This document shows positions 32,600-44,814 of a stretch of DNA of 64,000 nucleotides, piece by piece. The notes below the pieces were generated by a model. It did no database searches. It was given only the letters and a program-made list of their open reading frames with translations, and was not told the origin of the DNA. The position numbers and the translations under genes were made by a program. How positions within the stretch are numbered: the stretch's first letter is position 1; each line of letters begins with the position of its first letter. The stretch is from Zizania palustris (taxonomy: Eukaryota > Streptophyta > Magnoliopsida > Poales > Poaceae), in assembly GCA_019279435.1 (NCBI GenBank), contig JAAALK010000117.1:1-64000 (forward strand), read 5' to 3'.

Positions 32600-33430
32600 A
32601 ATGGCAATAAAATTGGGATATATACAAGAAAATTGATTAATTTTTTATAAGTTAAAATTCTCTAACTTGATTAATTTTACAAGAAAATATATCAATAACT
32701 AAAAAATTAAATTAAATTTATTTATTTTACCATAAAATATACCTTAATAATTTATTTAATAGATATATTAGATATTGATATTAATATATGTTTATTTAAA
32801 TTTGGTTAATATTAGAGAGAGGTCTGACAAAAAATCAAACACTTATAATTTTAAAAAAGAAAGAGCATGTAACAAAATATAAAAGTGAACAATCAAAGAG
32901 ATAATAGTGAGGCAAAAGGTTAACAGAAAGCGTATAAGCAACCTATATTGTCATAGTTTTCGTATCCCTTTTTGTATTAATTCCACGTGTAGCCATATTC
33001 TCGCAAGGTCTACAAGCTTACGATTTTCTAGTGTAGATCACGCCCACCCTTAATTTGATAGCACCAACGTAAGACAAATAACTTTATTCGGAAATAGGAA
33101 GAAAAGGTTAACAGAAAGCATAGATTCATATCACCAAGATATATTGTCCGTTGTGATATATACTGTTATAGAAGTACATGATCCATCTACGTGCTATGAC
33201 AGGTGTCAAGCTACGTTAATCGCCAAGCAGATTAGCAAACTAACAACTTCACCAAACAATAACCTTTCGGCTTATAACTTTACATCATTGTGTGTGTATA
33301 TAGTACGCGCGCTCCACAATTATAGTTTAAATGTATATTTAGTAAATTTAAGATTCTGAAAAGAAGTCGTCAGTAATTATGTAGAATATTGTTTCCTAAA
33401 TCCGTCTAGATATTGTATATAGTAATTAAG
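32600..33430. other. AT-rich upstream flank of the bZIP gene
   Basis: No gene seen. It contains a short direct repeat, AAAAGGTTAACAGAAAGC, at about 32915 and 33103. Would include distal promoter sequence of the bZIP gene. Confidence 0.5.
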
Positions 33431-34744
33431 TGTTGGGGATTTATATGGACGAATTTGATGGTTATTCCTGACTAGGAGATATTTAAAGTTTTAAGACAAG
33501 TTCAGGCCTCCCAGAAGATAATAACTCTATTCCTGTATGTGCAGTATGAAGTTTTAGCCAAAACATGTCTTTTGTAGGCTCCCTCTGATCCCTTTATATG
33601 AGAGGGATCGGGGGTTACAAATGGTGATTAAAACACCCTATTAATGATCAATTAAGAGGTTAATGGTCAAATCGTGGGCAGTGACTCAAAGATTACAACG
33701 CTAATAATTATGGTATTTGGAGATTAATGACGGCTTGGCTCTTAATGGTGGTCGTCCGAGTTCAGGTGATCGGGAGGGCCCCTTCTTGAGTGCTAGACTC
33801 GGGAGCTTTTAGGCCCTCGACCACTGACTGTATGGAAGAGGCTGACCGTTGACTGGTCATCTTAAAACCACTCGGGAAGTATCCTGAGATCATATTCCCG
33901 ATAGCAGCCCCGAGCTCTTTACGACGCGCATATGAAAATTGAGTAGTTAGGAAGGGTTCCTTAACTTTAATCTTGACGAATTTTACTCGGCCGATGCACC
34001 ATTCAGGTGCACCGGCCGGGTGCAGCCATCGAGACTAGAGTTTCTTGAATAAAATAAGCTCTAGTATCAAAATATTTCAAATCCACACTTTCAATATATT
34101 TGCGTCTGATAGAACTGACTCAAATATAGGGACTAGTAGTCCCAAGTGATTTTTAGTGAAAAGGTGTTAGTTGGAGAAGTTCAACGCAATGGAGTGCTTG
34201 TGGGCCTTATATGGCAAGGAGACGTCTGTTTGCGCAGATTGGCGCCTATCACGATTGACAATTTTGACAAGACCCGTATAGTTTCCAAGACCGCTTTTTG
34301 AACGTGATTTCAAATAAACTGCAAGCATCAATTTGTTTCCTGCCACCAACCGCTGGATCTACAATCAACGGTCATCTAGACCTCTTGAAAATACGACAGT
34401 TGGTGTGATCAATGCCAAAGATTGCTTTGGGAAGTGCTTCGAGGCGATCGTGGTGGTTTGAAAGCCGGAAGCGTCACGTGGGTGACTTATAAATAGTCAG
34501 CCCATGGGAGCTTGATCCATACGCTTCATGCCTTTGCCTTTAATCCATCTTCAACCTCGCGCTTCGAAAATCTCCATACTAGCTCCACGAAACCCTTGCC
34601 GCCATTACCGATGTGTAGTTTGCAACTACAAGACAAGGTGAATTTTCAACCTTTGTTGGTGTCTTTTTTGTTTACACTTTGACACACACGTGTACTGGGA
34701 GATCTGCTTAGCTCCAGTGCAGGTCCTATAATCTTCGAAAAAGG
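33431..34744 (-). repeat. Probable Tat-lineage gypsy debris (LTR plus antisense promoter region)
   Basis: Starts TGTTGGGGATTT and contains, on the minus strand, a TATA-like CATATAAAGG near 33595, as in the LTRs of the minus-strand element at 39809. About 1 kb further a plus-strand TATA (CTTATAAATAGTC, about 34487) is followed by a pyrimidine-rich leader with CTTCAACCTCGCGCTTCG. This is the same arrangement as 40000-41200 in that element. No coding region remains, and copia A2 begins at about 34745. Confidence 0.45.
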
Positions 34745-34764
34745 TTCAACTAAGCCAAGGAAGT

Positions 34765-36990
34765 GTGGTTTGGGAGATTGTGGACTTGGAATATGTAATT
34801 CCTGAGACCCACAGTCCTCAGGCTGAGAAACAACAATATGAGAGTAACATCAAAGCTAAAAATATACTATTTACAAGCCTAAGTAGTAGCGAATTTGATC
34901 GAGTCCAGCATCTCAAGACTGCTAGGGAAATTTGGTCCACACTCACTATTTTTCATGAGGGATCTACATAGATCAAGGCTAGGCGCTAAAGCACATACAA
35001 TCAGCAATATCAGCTGTTTGTGCAAGGCCCTGGTGGATCTATAGATGCCATGTTTCCTCGCTTTGATGCGATAGTGAGTAATTTGCGTTCCACCGGCACA
35101 CTTGCTTATTTTGACCACGATATGGATATAAAGCTTCTCTATGCTCTTGATCATAGCATATGGGAGGTGAAGATATTAGTATTGAGGAGTCCGCTGGTTA
35201 TGACACATTAACCTGTGACGAGCTCTTTAACAAGCTCAAGTCCATAGAGATTTCTAAGGCATCTCTTGCAGGGCACATAAACTCTTTGCCTCAGACCATG
35301 GCACTAGTTTCTTGCTCTAGCTGTGCCACTCCTATAGAACCAAGCACATCTGGTACTTGTGTCCTTGCAGGAGGTTTTGCCTTGTCCTCCTTGGTCTCTG
35401 TTACAAAGAGTAGGTGGATACTCGTTTCTATAATGAGAGACGGGATCAGTGGAGAGGTGGTTTTAGAGGGTGCTTTGAGTGTGGTGACACTTCTCACATT
35501 AAGGCTTATTGCCCTAGGCTTAAGAGGAGGGAAGAGAATGAGCGCCCCAAACACCACAAGAAAGAGAGAAAACCCTTTTCTAAGGGTAAGCGCGGCAAGG
35601 TGGCTAATAGGGTAGCCAAAGCCGCTTCCAAAGCTTTTGTGGCAGCTCTCAGCGACATCGACACATCTTTAGCTGAGGAATCTAGCTCTAAGGAGGGGGA
35701 ACCTCCGAAGAAGGACGAGAAGAAGGCGAAGGACTTCACCAGCCTTTACTTCATGGCCGACAGCATCCATAGTAGCGATGAGCTAGACTCATCTGAGGTA
35801 CCATTATCCTATGAACAACTTTCTATCAAAGTAGATGAATTGAATGATGTAGTCATTGGTCAGGATAGATTACTGAAACAAGCTTCTAGAGAAAGAAAAG
35901 AACTTAGACTTGAATCCGTTTCAACTAAATATGCCATGTTTAAGTATAAAATTAATGATGGTGATTGTGAGTCCTGTACTGTCGTCATGAGTGAGCTTGC
36001 CAAGCTTCGTTCTCTGCATGCTCAAGTTATTGATAAGCGTGAGATTGCAGAGAAGAAGCTTTTAGAGGTGGAGTCTAGACCTACTATTGTCAATGAATGC
36101 ATGAACTGTCATTTACTTATTGAAAGCATTAATTTGAGGGACAAGCATGTCAATGAATTGGAGCCTAGATTGGAGAGTGTGAGTGTTATAAGGATGTGCA
36201 GCCTACTTATTGCACCTGCATCACCCTTAAGGACCAACTTATATTTGCTAAAGGTCAACTTGAAAAGCTCATGAGTGAGAATGGTTACCTTCTATCTGTG
36301 GTGGACAAATGCACTGAAGGGAAGGGTAGGATGGATTTGCTTTTTGCAAAAACCAAAATGTGTGTTGATAGGGCAGGGTTAGCTCTAAGTTTGGGTTTTG
36401 AGAGAACCACCCCATTTGCTCCAAGTAAAATTGTGTTCTCTACTCCCACTACTCTTGAGAAAGAAAGAGCCCGATTAGACACACATCAGAAAGCCAAGAA
36501 ACCTACCCAGCCTTCAAAGAAAACACCACCTCCACCGAAGAAAAACCGTTAGCAGAAACCCAAGGAGGTTGTGAGAGTTGCTCCTAAGACCCATGTGAGT
36601 GCCCCCAAGAGAGTTTTTCATTGCTCTTACTATCAGCAGGTGGGTCATTTGGTTGAGTTCTGTTTTCATCGCATCAAGCATGAGCGACACTCATAGGAGA
36701 TGAGCTTTCGAGACATGCATTACCCATCTTTAGGTATGCATGAGTTCGTTTATCGCTCTCATCCTATTTTCGAGGCTCTCCATGCTCACATGAGAGGTTT
36801 TGCCCCTCGTGGTATATACCATGACTCATATGGTGCTAGACCACGTATTAGTGGCTTTGGTCTTCGACAGGTTGGGAGACCTCGTCATTTGTTTTGTTTT
36901 CATCATTTAGGTAGACCTTTCACTTTACATCATGCTACATATCTTGTGCATAGACATACTACTGTTACTTTGCCTACTAATATTTGAGTC
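34765..36990 (+). pseudogene. Copia A2 gag
   Basis: The gag N-terminal half (WEIVDLEYVIPETHS ... FDRVQHLKTAREIWSTL) is frameshifted, followed by a long open stretch (35414-36274). That stretch holds the zinc knuckle GCFECGDTSHIKAYC at about 35469-35513, a Lys-rich patch, an acidic Ser/Glu patch and a heptad-rich region. A second knuckle near 36618-36665 has lost a Cys (HCSYYQQVGHLVEFC). Ends in a His/Arg-rich tail with stops. Confidence 0.82.
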
Positions 36991-37080
36991 TCTCAGTGTT
37001 GTATACCTCGTCAGTATTTTACTCACCCTAGCACTGAGCGCTTGAGATTTTCTGATTTTGTGTAGGTACCAGACAGAGGC

Positions 37081-39808
37081 TTGGAGAGCATGTGGATCAT
37101 GGACTCCGGTTGTTCACGCCATATGACCAGAGACTCACCATGGTCCTCCAGCCTCACCACAACCAAGCAAAAGGAGTACATTACCTTCGGCAATAATCGA
37201 AGAAGCAGAGTGAAGGGTAAGGGTGTGGTAAGAATTAACGACAACTTCACTCTAAAAGATGTTGCTTTGGTTGAACATTTGGGATACAATTTTCTTTCTG
37301 TATCTCAGTTTCTTGATGGGGGCTTCGAAGTGCGTTTTCAACGTGATACTTTGCACGTACTCAGTTCTGATGGTGTTTTGGTTTGCAAGATTCTTAGAGT
37401 TGGGAGAGTGTTTGGTGCTGACTTCTCTAAGTCATCTAGTTATTCTCATTGCTTAGTTGCACAATCTTCTTCTTAGCTCTGGATGTGGCATACGAGACTA
37501 GGGCATATGAGCTTTGAGTTGCTTGCTTGATTGAGTACCCTAGGTCTGATCCGAGGATTGCCCAAGCTCAAATTTGAGAAGAATTTATTTTGCACTCCTT
37601 GTCGATATGGTAAAATGATTGCTGCTTTGTATTCACCAGTCAATATGGTGATAACAGAACAACCCGGAGAACTTTTCCATATGTACATTGTAGGTCTTTC
37701 TCGGGTTAGTTCTTTGAGTGGCAAATGGTACATACTTGTCATTGTCGATGATTATTCCTGTTACTCTTGGGTATTCTTTTTAGCTAGCAAGGATGAAGTG
37801 TTTTCACACTTTCAGAGCTTAGCTTTGAGACCTTTCATTGAACTCACAGTTGCATTAAAATTCATTTGAAGTTATAACGACACCGAGTTCAAAAATAGTC
37901 TATTTGTTGACTTTTGCATGGAGCATGGCATAGAACACCAATTCCCTGCTCCACGGGTTCCTCAATAAAATGGTGTTGTTGAGAGAAAAAACCGTACTCT
38001 CGTTGAGATGGCTAGGATGATGCTCGATGAGCACAGGACTCCTAGAATATTTTGGGTTGAGGCCATGAACACAACTTGTTACAACTCAAACATGATTTTT
38101 CTGCGCTCAATTTTGAACTTAACTTCTTATGAACTGTGTTTTGGGAGAAAGCCCAAGGTTACTCATCTTCGAGTATTTGGTTGTCGGAGCTTTATCCTAA
38201 AGCATGGAAATTTGGATAAATTTGAGTTGTGTTCTTCTAACGGGATCTTTCTGGGTTATACCACACATGGTCACTCCTATCGTGTTTTTAATTTAGATAC
38301 TAACATTGTCACTGAGTCATTTGATGTGACTTTTGATGAATCAAACCCTTGTATTAGTTCTTCTTTTGATCTTGCCAGTGAAAACGATATGGAGGCGACC
38401 ATCTTTGAAGAAGAAGGTCCCGAAGACTTTGAGGACGAACCTCGACTTCCCTCGACATCATCCCTCGAACTAGACCCGGCTTCGATCACTTCGGCAAGAG
38501 GCCCCAATGCATCTACCTCGACATCAGTCATCTTCAACCACTCCCCGGCACAAGTTGAGGGGGAGGCTGCATCCTACCGTGAGGCTCCGCAACACATCCA
38601 AAGGATGCACCCTCCCAAGCAGATCATTGGTGAGCTTGATCAAAGGGTAACACATTCTCACACTCATTTCATTGATTCTGCATTTGTTGCTTCCTTTGAG
38701 ACCTTAGATGTGAGTCATGCTTTATGTGATTCTAGTTGGATCAATGCCATGCATGAAGAACTTGAAAATTTTGAGAGAAACCAAGTCTGAACACTTGTAT
38801 ACCCCCCTCCCAATGTTCATTTTATTGGAACAAAATGGATTTTCAAAAACAAGGGGATGATGGGTCTGTGGTTAGAATCAAAGCTAGACTTGTAGCTCAG
38901 GATTTTTCACAGATTGAAGGGATTGATTTTGCTGAAACATTTGCACATGTTGCTCATCTAGAGGCCATTAGGATTATGCTTGCATTTGCTGCATCCCATG
39001 AATTCAAACATTACCAAATGGATATGAAAAGTGATTTTCTTAACGGCTTCATAGATGAAAATGTTTTTGTAAAACAACCCCTGGTTTTGAAAACCCTAAA
39101 TACCCCCATAGAGTCTTTAAACTTCATAAAGATCTTTATGGACTCAAGCAGGCCCCTCGGGTATGGTATGATAGACTTAAGTCTTTTTTGGTTGACCGAG
39201 GGTATTTGATGGGTTCAGTTGATAAAACCCTTTTTTACTTTCAAGCATGGAAAAGATTTCCTCCTGGTTCATATTTACGTTGACGATATCATCTTTGATG
39301 ACTCTTCTCATGGTTTAGTTGTAGAGTTTGCAGATGCTAGGAGCAAGAAGTTCGAGATGTCCATGATGGACGAACTCACATTTTTCCTTGGTTTGCAAAT
39401 CAAGCAAAGAAAACAAGGTACCTTCGTCCATCAGATGAAGTACACCAAGGATCTGCTCAAGAAGTTTGACATGGCTGATGTGAAGCCCCTCGCCACTCCA
39501 ATAGCTACTTCAGTAGTGTTGGACCCCGACGAGGATGGAGAAGCCGTAGATCAGAACAAGTTTTGAAGCATGATTGGCTCCCTCCTCTACTTGACGACTA
39601 CGAGGTCGGACATACACTTCGTTGCATGTCTGTGCGCTCGTTTTCAAGCTCCGCCAAGGGCTTCGCACCGACAAGCAGTAAAACACACACTCAGGTATCT
39701 CAAACACACCTTAGAATTCGACATTTGATACTGTGCATCTTCTTCATTATGCCTTCGAGGTTATTCAGATGCAGATTTTACTAGGTGTAGAATTGATAGG
39801 AAAAGTAC
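37081..39808 (+). pseudogene. Copia A2 protease, integrase, RT and partial RNase H
   Basis: Protease: MDSGCSRHMTRDS near 37099-37140, open to 37476. Integrase: 37495-38800; the first acidic residue of the triad lies in HMYIVG, where Asp is replaced by Tyr (37684-37686), and the second lies in SYNDTEF instead of SDNGTEF, also Tyr. The third sits after a TAA in NGVVERKN. RT: 38835-39566 with several frame changes; YVDD is kept at 39275-39286. RNase H ends at RIDRKST. Two of the three integrase metal ligands are lost, so the protein would be dead even without the stops. Confidence 0.85.
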
Positions 39809-40249
39809 TGTTGTAGCAATTGTGTTAGCTACAACACAGTTTTTGTATGTGTGTATGGTGTGTAAAATAAACCTCGAAGGGTTCTCTCAGAAGGAGAAAA
39901 GATTTATACTGGTTCGGACCTCCCCTAAGGAATAATAGCCCTACGGCCAGTTTGTGGTAGATTTGGCATAGTATGCCTCGGTGGAGTCTAGTGAATCCCG
40001 GGGCCTTCATGGCCCTGGCTAAGCTAAACTGTTACAAGGGCTTGGCCCTGCTTTTATAGGCACGCAGGCCAAAGGAAAAGACCTAAATGCCCTCTATAAG
40101 TCATAGGCTTGTAGGGGCAAAAAGGGAAAAAAGGGCTAGTCTACTGTACAAAGTGCTTTACAGCTTTACAGACGTGTCAGATAAACGTCACTTCTTGACC
40201 AGCTAAACGACATACTAGGGGCAGAGGGGCCCCTGGTATGACTTCTACA
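39809..40249 (-). repeat. 3' LTR of the minus-strand element
   Basis: TGTAGAAGTCATACC...CTACAACA on the minus strand, 441 bases. Its far end is itself a hairpin (TGTTGTAGC ... GCTACAACA at 39809-39836). TATA CTATAAAAG on the minus strand near 40050. The six bases CTGTAG follow both LTR copies. Confidence 0.9.
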
Positions 40250-41042
40250 CTGTAGAAAGGTACATATATTTTCTGGGTTCGGATTAGTGGCCGAAGCTCT
40301 TCGGGTGGAGGCCGCAAGGAAGGCTTCGAAGGACACTCCGAAGTGGGCTTCGAAGTATACTCCGGATTGAACTCCGAACTGGGTTCTCGAAGACTTAGCT
40401 TTGAATCGGCTAAAAAGGGTCTAGAGGCTGGCTCTGGGGATCTCCGAAAGGAGCTCGAAGGTTAACTCCGAATAAAGCTTGGAGGTTATCTCCGAAGTTA
40501 GCCCGGAGGATAACTCCGAAACTAGCCTGAGACTTAGCTTCTGGCAAACTTCAAGGGAGCTTGAAGGCTTCGCTCCGGAGGGCTCCGAAAGGGGTTCGGA
40601 GGCCTCACTTCAGAGGGCTCCAAAAGAAACTCGAGACTTAGAAATAACTTCACCAGATAGGGGCATGCTTCGACAGTGTCGGGCTCCGGGCCAAAGGCCG
40701 TCGGAGGTTGACATCATTTGCCCCTCTTTAAGGGAAAACTCATTCCCCCAACAGTAGACCCTAGCTTGCAGGCCTTCGGGACGAAGGGTTGCGTGCGCCC
40801 TTGGGACAAATGACAGTAAAAATGGCAACTTTAGAGAATACCGGCCTTCGGAGCTTGGACCGAAGGCGGCTCCGACTTGCGCAGGTAATAATTGCTTGCC
40901 TCGGCTATCAGAACGACCTCGGGGAAATCAATTGACTACGCAGCGACTATAAAATTGACCGTTACAGTGCGCCAGTTCACTTCAGCTTCGCTTGAGGCCT
41001 ACCTGTCAGTGGCTTCGGCATGAGAACCGTCGGGATTTTTAC
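40250..41042 (+). other. Non-coding 3' region of the minus-strand element, rich in TTCGAAG/CTCCGAAG words
   Basis: Between the LTR and the antisense promoter. It contains many short palindromes and near-palindromes (CTTCGAAG, CTCCGAAG, CCGGAG), resembling the unrelated copia A LTR in style. No coding potential. Confidence 0.6.
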
Positions 41043-41055
41043 CGCCTATAAATAG
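41043..41055 (+). promoter_or_regulatory. TATA box of the antisense gene
   Basis: GCCTATAAATAGG on the plus strand, about 150 bases upstream of the ATG at 41201, followed by a pyrimidine-rich leader. It points away from the LTR transcription direction. Confidence 0.65.
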
Positions 41056-41200
41056 GGGTTTACCGCAAACGACTTCGACACACCTCTCATTTGCTTTCTT
41101 CTCAATGCCTTGCATCCTTCACTCTCTTCTCCTCATCCCTAGATTCGCGCGGAGCCCACTTCACAAGCCTTAGCGCCCTTCGCATCTAAGCTCCACAAAA

Positions 41201-43899
41201 ATGCCGAAGAAAGTTGCTTCGAAGGCTTTGGCCTTAGGCCCAAGTTCGAGCTCCGCCCAGGCGCAGGCAGCGGCTACAGCTGCGGCGAAGCCTGCAGTGA
41301 GGCAGTTGGGGCCGAGGGATCTTCGGTCGCCATCAGATAAGTTCGAGCAAACCCTGGAGATGAGGGCTTAGATCTCGATAGAGGAGTCTATCCGAAGGGC
41401 CTGCGCAGGGAAGATCTCGCCGAAGATCTAGCTTCGAGTGCCGGAGATGTCGGAGGCCATACCGAGGCCTCGGGCTGACAAAGTGGTACTGTTTGAGGCT
41501 TTCTTCGAAGCTGGCCTCGAACTGCCAGCTATGGGGATGCTGAGCGAAGTCTTGAAGGCTTACAACCTCGAGCTTCCTCAACTCTCGCCCAACGCCTTGG
41601 CGAGGCTAGCGGTGTTTGAATGGGCCATGAGGGCCGAAGGCTGTGAGGGGCGCACCGACATCTTTGTAGCCCTTCATGACGCCAACTGTCAGCCGAAGCC
41701 GAGGGAGGGTGTAGACTACGTCAAGTGGGCTTTGGCCTTCAGAAGTGCTAACTTCCAGCTTCGGAGGGAGTACCAATATGCCTTCCTAGCGAGGGCCGCC
41801 AATAACAAATTGTACTCAAGGTGGGATCAAGAGTGGTTCTACGCTTCTGTTGGCATGAACTCTCCCCTTCAGAGTACCAACGCGCTCATCTCTTACCGGC
41901 ACGAAGGCATGGTGAAGACGAGCCCCAACACCCTCCGCTCGAGGATCCTGCTCCTTCGGAAGGAGGCTTCGAAGATGAGCATGAGGGACCTCGCGGAGGA
42001 GTTTATCACCCTTCGGCTTAGCACCCTTGCGCGCTCTTGGTCGGAGGGCCTCTTTCAACCTTCGGGCCCAGGGGGCCTAAACGAGGTGGCAACAGAACGC
42101 CTTGGTAAGACTTCGAAGCCTTTCCACTTTCATACTTCGCCAAATAACTTTGTCCTGACTTGGAATCTTGATGAAGCCGCTCTTGAAGTGAGGACTCCGG
42201 AGGAGGCCATCATGGCGGCAGAGCGTGTTGTCGGGGCCCCGACACTTGAGGAGCAGGCCCAACGGCTTGCTTTGGTGGGGATTTGGGAGCACTGGAACAT
42301 AGTGTGGACCCTGCTTGGCGTCGAGGGGGTCCAGGCTCTGCCATACTTCTCCAACCTTGTACCTTTGGCAACCGGCTCTAAGAGGAAGAGGGTGGACGAC
42401 GATGAACCCGAAGCTTCAAGGGCTCATTCGGAGGTCCCAGCGACCGAAGTTTCTACACCAGAGGAGGCAACGATCGTGAACCCTAAAGCCAGAGCGGAGC
42501 CGGTAGAGGCTTCGGCAACAGCTACTAAGGTGGTGGCGAAGGCTTCGATGGTTACGACTTCGGGTGCGGAGGTTGAAGCGCCAGCTTCGCAGCAAAAGGA
42601 TTGGGGTGCACTCATCGACCCCTCCACCTTTGAAGAGATCTCAGACGAAGGTAAACACTTTAAACATACTTCTCTTTTCATACTGGATATTGACTTGAAC
42701 TTTTTTGCAGAAGATGATGCTGGTGCGAGGTCCACCGCACCGAAGCCAGCGGAGGCCTCCGACAGCAGTAGCAGTTCGGAGTCCGATAGTTCCTCGTCTG
42801 AAGAAGACAGAGGAAACAATCACGACAAAGGGTACCCTTGAGACAATGAGCATGTCGAGGTGGTGGACCGGAGCCTAGCTCCACTGAAGCCTGTGCAGGA
42901 GGTTGAGGTAGAAGAGATTGTACGGCCTCTGCAAGTGAAGGGGGCCATGACGGAGGCGGCCATCCATGACTTTCATGAGGGCTGCGCGGCTGCAGAGGCA
43001 GGAGGCTTGGTGGCTCAACTCAGCCGCTCGAGCCCCATGGACCTCTTCATAAATACAAACGAAGCCCTCATCCAGGTGAGCGAAGTACTATACAGCCTTC
43101 GAGTCATACTTGCTCTTCAATCAACACTTATGATTTTCTTGAATTCCTTCAGGCCTTCGCACTGAACGCTGCAGCATCAACCTCTGTGGACAGGTGGATG
43201 ACATGCTTGGCGGAGGAGAGGGACGCCCTCCGACACGAAGTCTCAGTGGAAGCCGAGAAGCGAAGGCGGGCCGAAGCCTCAGCGGAGACAGCGAGGGCCG
43301 AGGCCGACAAGGTGAGGGAAGTCTTGGCCTTGGAGACCGACAAGATCCGAGTAGAGCTTCGAGCTATGGAGGATGCAAGAGCTCAGCTGGTGGAGGAGAA
43401 CTCAAAGCTTCACCAAGCCGGCCACTGCCTTCAAGACTTCGTCGTTGCCAACATCAACGAAGCCACTCCGAGCTTGACCGAGGTCCTTGAACAAATAGGT
43501 ACCGAGTGTCATGCTCCAGGCTTCGGCCTTCAGGACCCAATTAGGGACCGCATGGATTTCTTGAAGGTGGTGGATGCGACGGCGGAGCAATCCCTGAGGG
43601 GCTTTGCCCTAATGGGCGGCCGAGTGGCGGGTCAAGGAGTGTTGCAAATGCTTCATGACTCGGGGTGCAACCACCTCGAAGTAGAAACCTCGGCGACCCC
43701 AGTGGCCTTCGGAGGCCAGCACCTGGTGACGCCTCCGGCCGGCGTCCGCAGAGCCTGGCGCTGCCTTCAGGAGCCTTGGAAGGCCCAAGGCTGCGAAGCA
43801 GTCCTCGAACTCCAGAAGGACATCCGTCTTCACCGAGCCAGGGCACAGGCCTCGCCAGCTCAGCCTTTGACGTTGGCACCTCCACCTCCGAAGGTGTAG
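41201..43899 (+). pseudogene. Transposase_28-type ('putative gypsy type transposon') gene, three exons, three stop codons
   Basis: ATG at 41201 (MPKKVASKALALGPSSSSAQ). Exon 1 runs to 42650, exon 2 covers 42711-43075 and exon 3 covers 43153-43899. Introns are 60 and 77 bases with GT/AG, and phases agree; 854 codons in all. The same frame is interrupted by TAG at 41369 and 41429 and TGA at 42839, each one base from a sense codon. The conserved region lies around codons 90-330 (MLSEVLKAYNLELPQLSPNA, LFQPSGPGG). Next come a Lys/Arg signal (GSKRKRVDDDEPE), a Ser/Glu-rich acidic patch, and in exon 3 a coiled coil (about 43200-43420, rich in Ala/Glu/Arg heptads). Function of the family is unknown. 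It is antisense to its host LTR element and has its own TATA. Confidence 0.75.
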
Positions 43900-44814
43900 A
43901 TCTCCTTAGGCTCCTTGTAATTCTTAGCTGTAGGCTTGTAAAAACTTATCAGTTTATTAATATAAATGCGGGGGTACTTTATACCTGCCCAGGCTCATCC
44001 TTCGAATGTTGACCTCGAAGTACTTGAGGACTCTGAAGAACTTCGCCCATTATGGGTGGTCCTCGAGGTAGCTAGGTCCGAAGGCCCCCCTCGGTTCAAA
44101 CTTCCAAGGGGGCCTAACGACGAAGCCATTTCCGAAGTAGCCCAAGAGCTGCTGGCTACCGTGAAGATGGAGCCCCTTCGGAGTTCTTCCTCCTCGACAG
44201 ACTTAAGCTGCTTTGAAGTAGACTTACGTGGCGAGGGGGTACAGCCTTCGCGAATGGCCTTGGCAGGTGACGAAGCCTTAGACTTTTCTGCCTTTGACAC
44301 GACACCGCCTGTCTCACAGACTTGGACAAACCTGCAAAGTGGAAGACACGGTCTGCGGGCTTCGGGGCATGGACGAACCGGACGTGGGAGAGTAATCTCC
44401 GACAAGGCTTCATCCAGCCGAGGGGGGCCTGGCCGAAAGAAGAGCAAGCGAGGGTCGGGGCCTCGAGCTCGCTTTTTCTTAGGCTTAGATACACACTACT
44501 CATAATTTTGTTTTCGAAGTGTATTTGTAATATACTTCTCAATTATCATTCAATGAATGAGATTTGTTGTATTTGCATACTTCGTCTTCATGCTTCGCAT
44601 GATTTGATTGTTTCAAATGTTTTAGCTTGTCACGCTCGTACTGCTCATTACATTCGCACACTTCACATACATACTTCCCCCCTTGTGCGTGGCAGCTAGG
44701 GACTTAGTCGTTGCTGGTGTGGGCAATTAAAAATGCGAAGGGGTGCGCCTTTTTGGCGGCTTCGGATGCTTATATCGCATCGAGCGAAGGCCTCTTTTAG
44801 GCTTCGAATGCATT

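Larger units (their letters stand above)
34745..39808 (+). mobile_element. Copia A-family element A2, internal region only, truncated at both ends
   Basis: Collinear with the internal region of A1 from gag (CTAAGCCAAGGAAGTG) to RNase H, but with no LTR or primer site at the left. It is cut within RNase H at 39808 (RIDRKST) by the LTR of the minus-strand element. It preserves regions destroyed in A1, including the protease site where A1 carries the solo LTR. Numerous stops and frameshifts. Confidence 0.88.

Noticed and set aside
41438..42841. Host single-exon gene
   Set aside because: It lies between two matching LTRs, is in frame with an upstream ATG through stop codons, and matches the transposon-borne Transposase_28 type.
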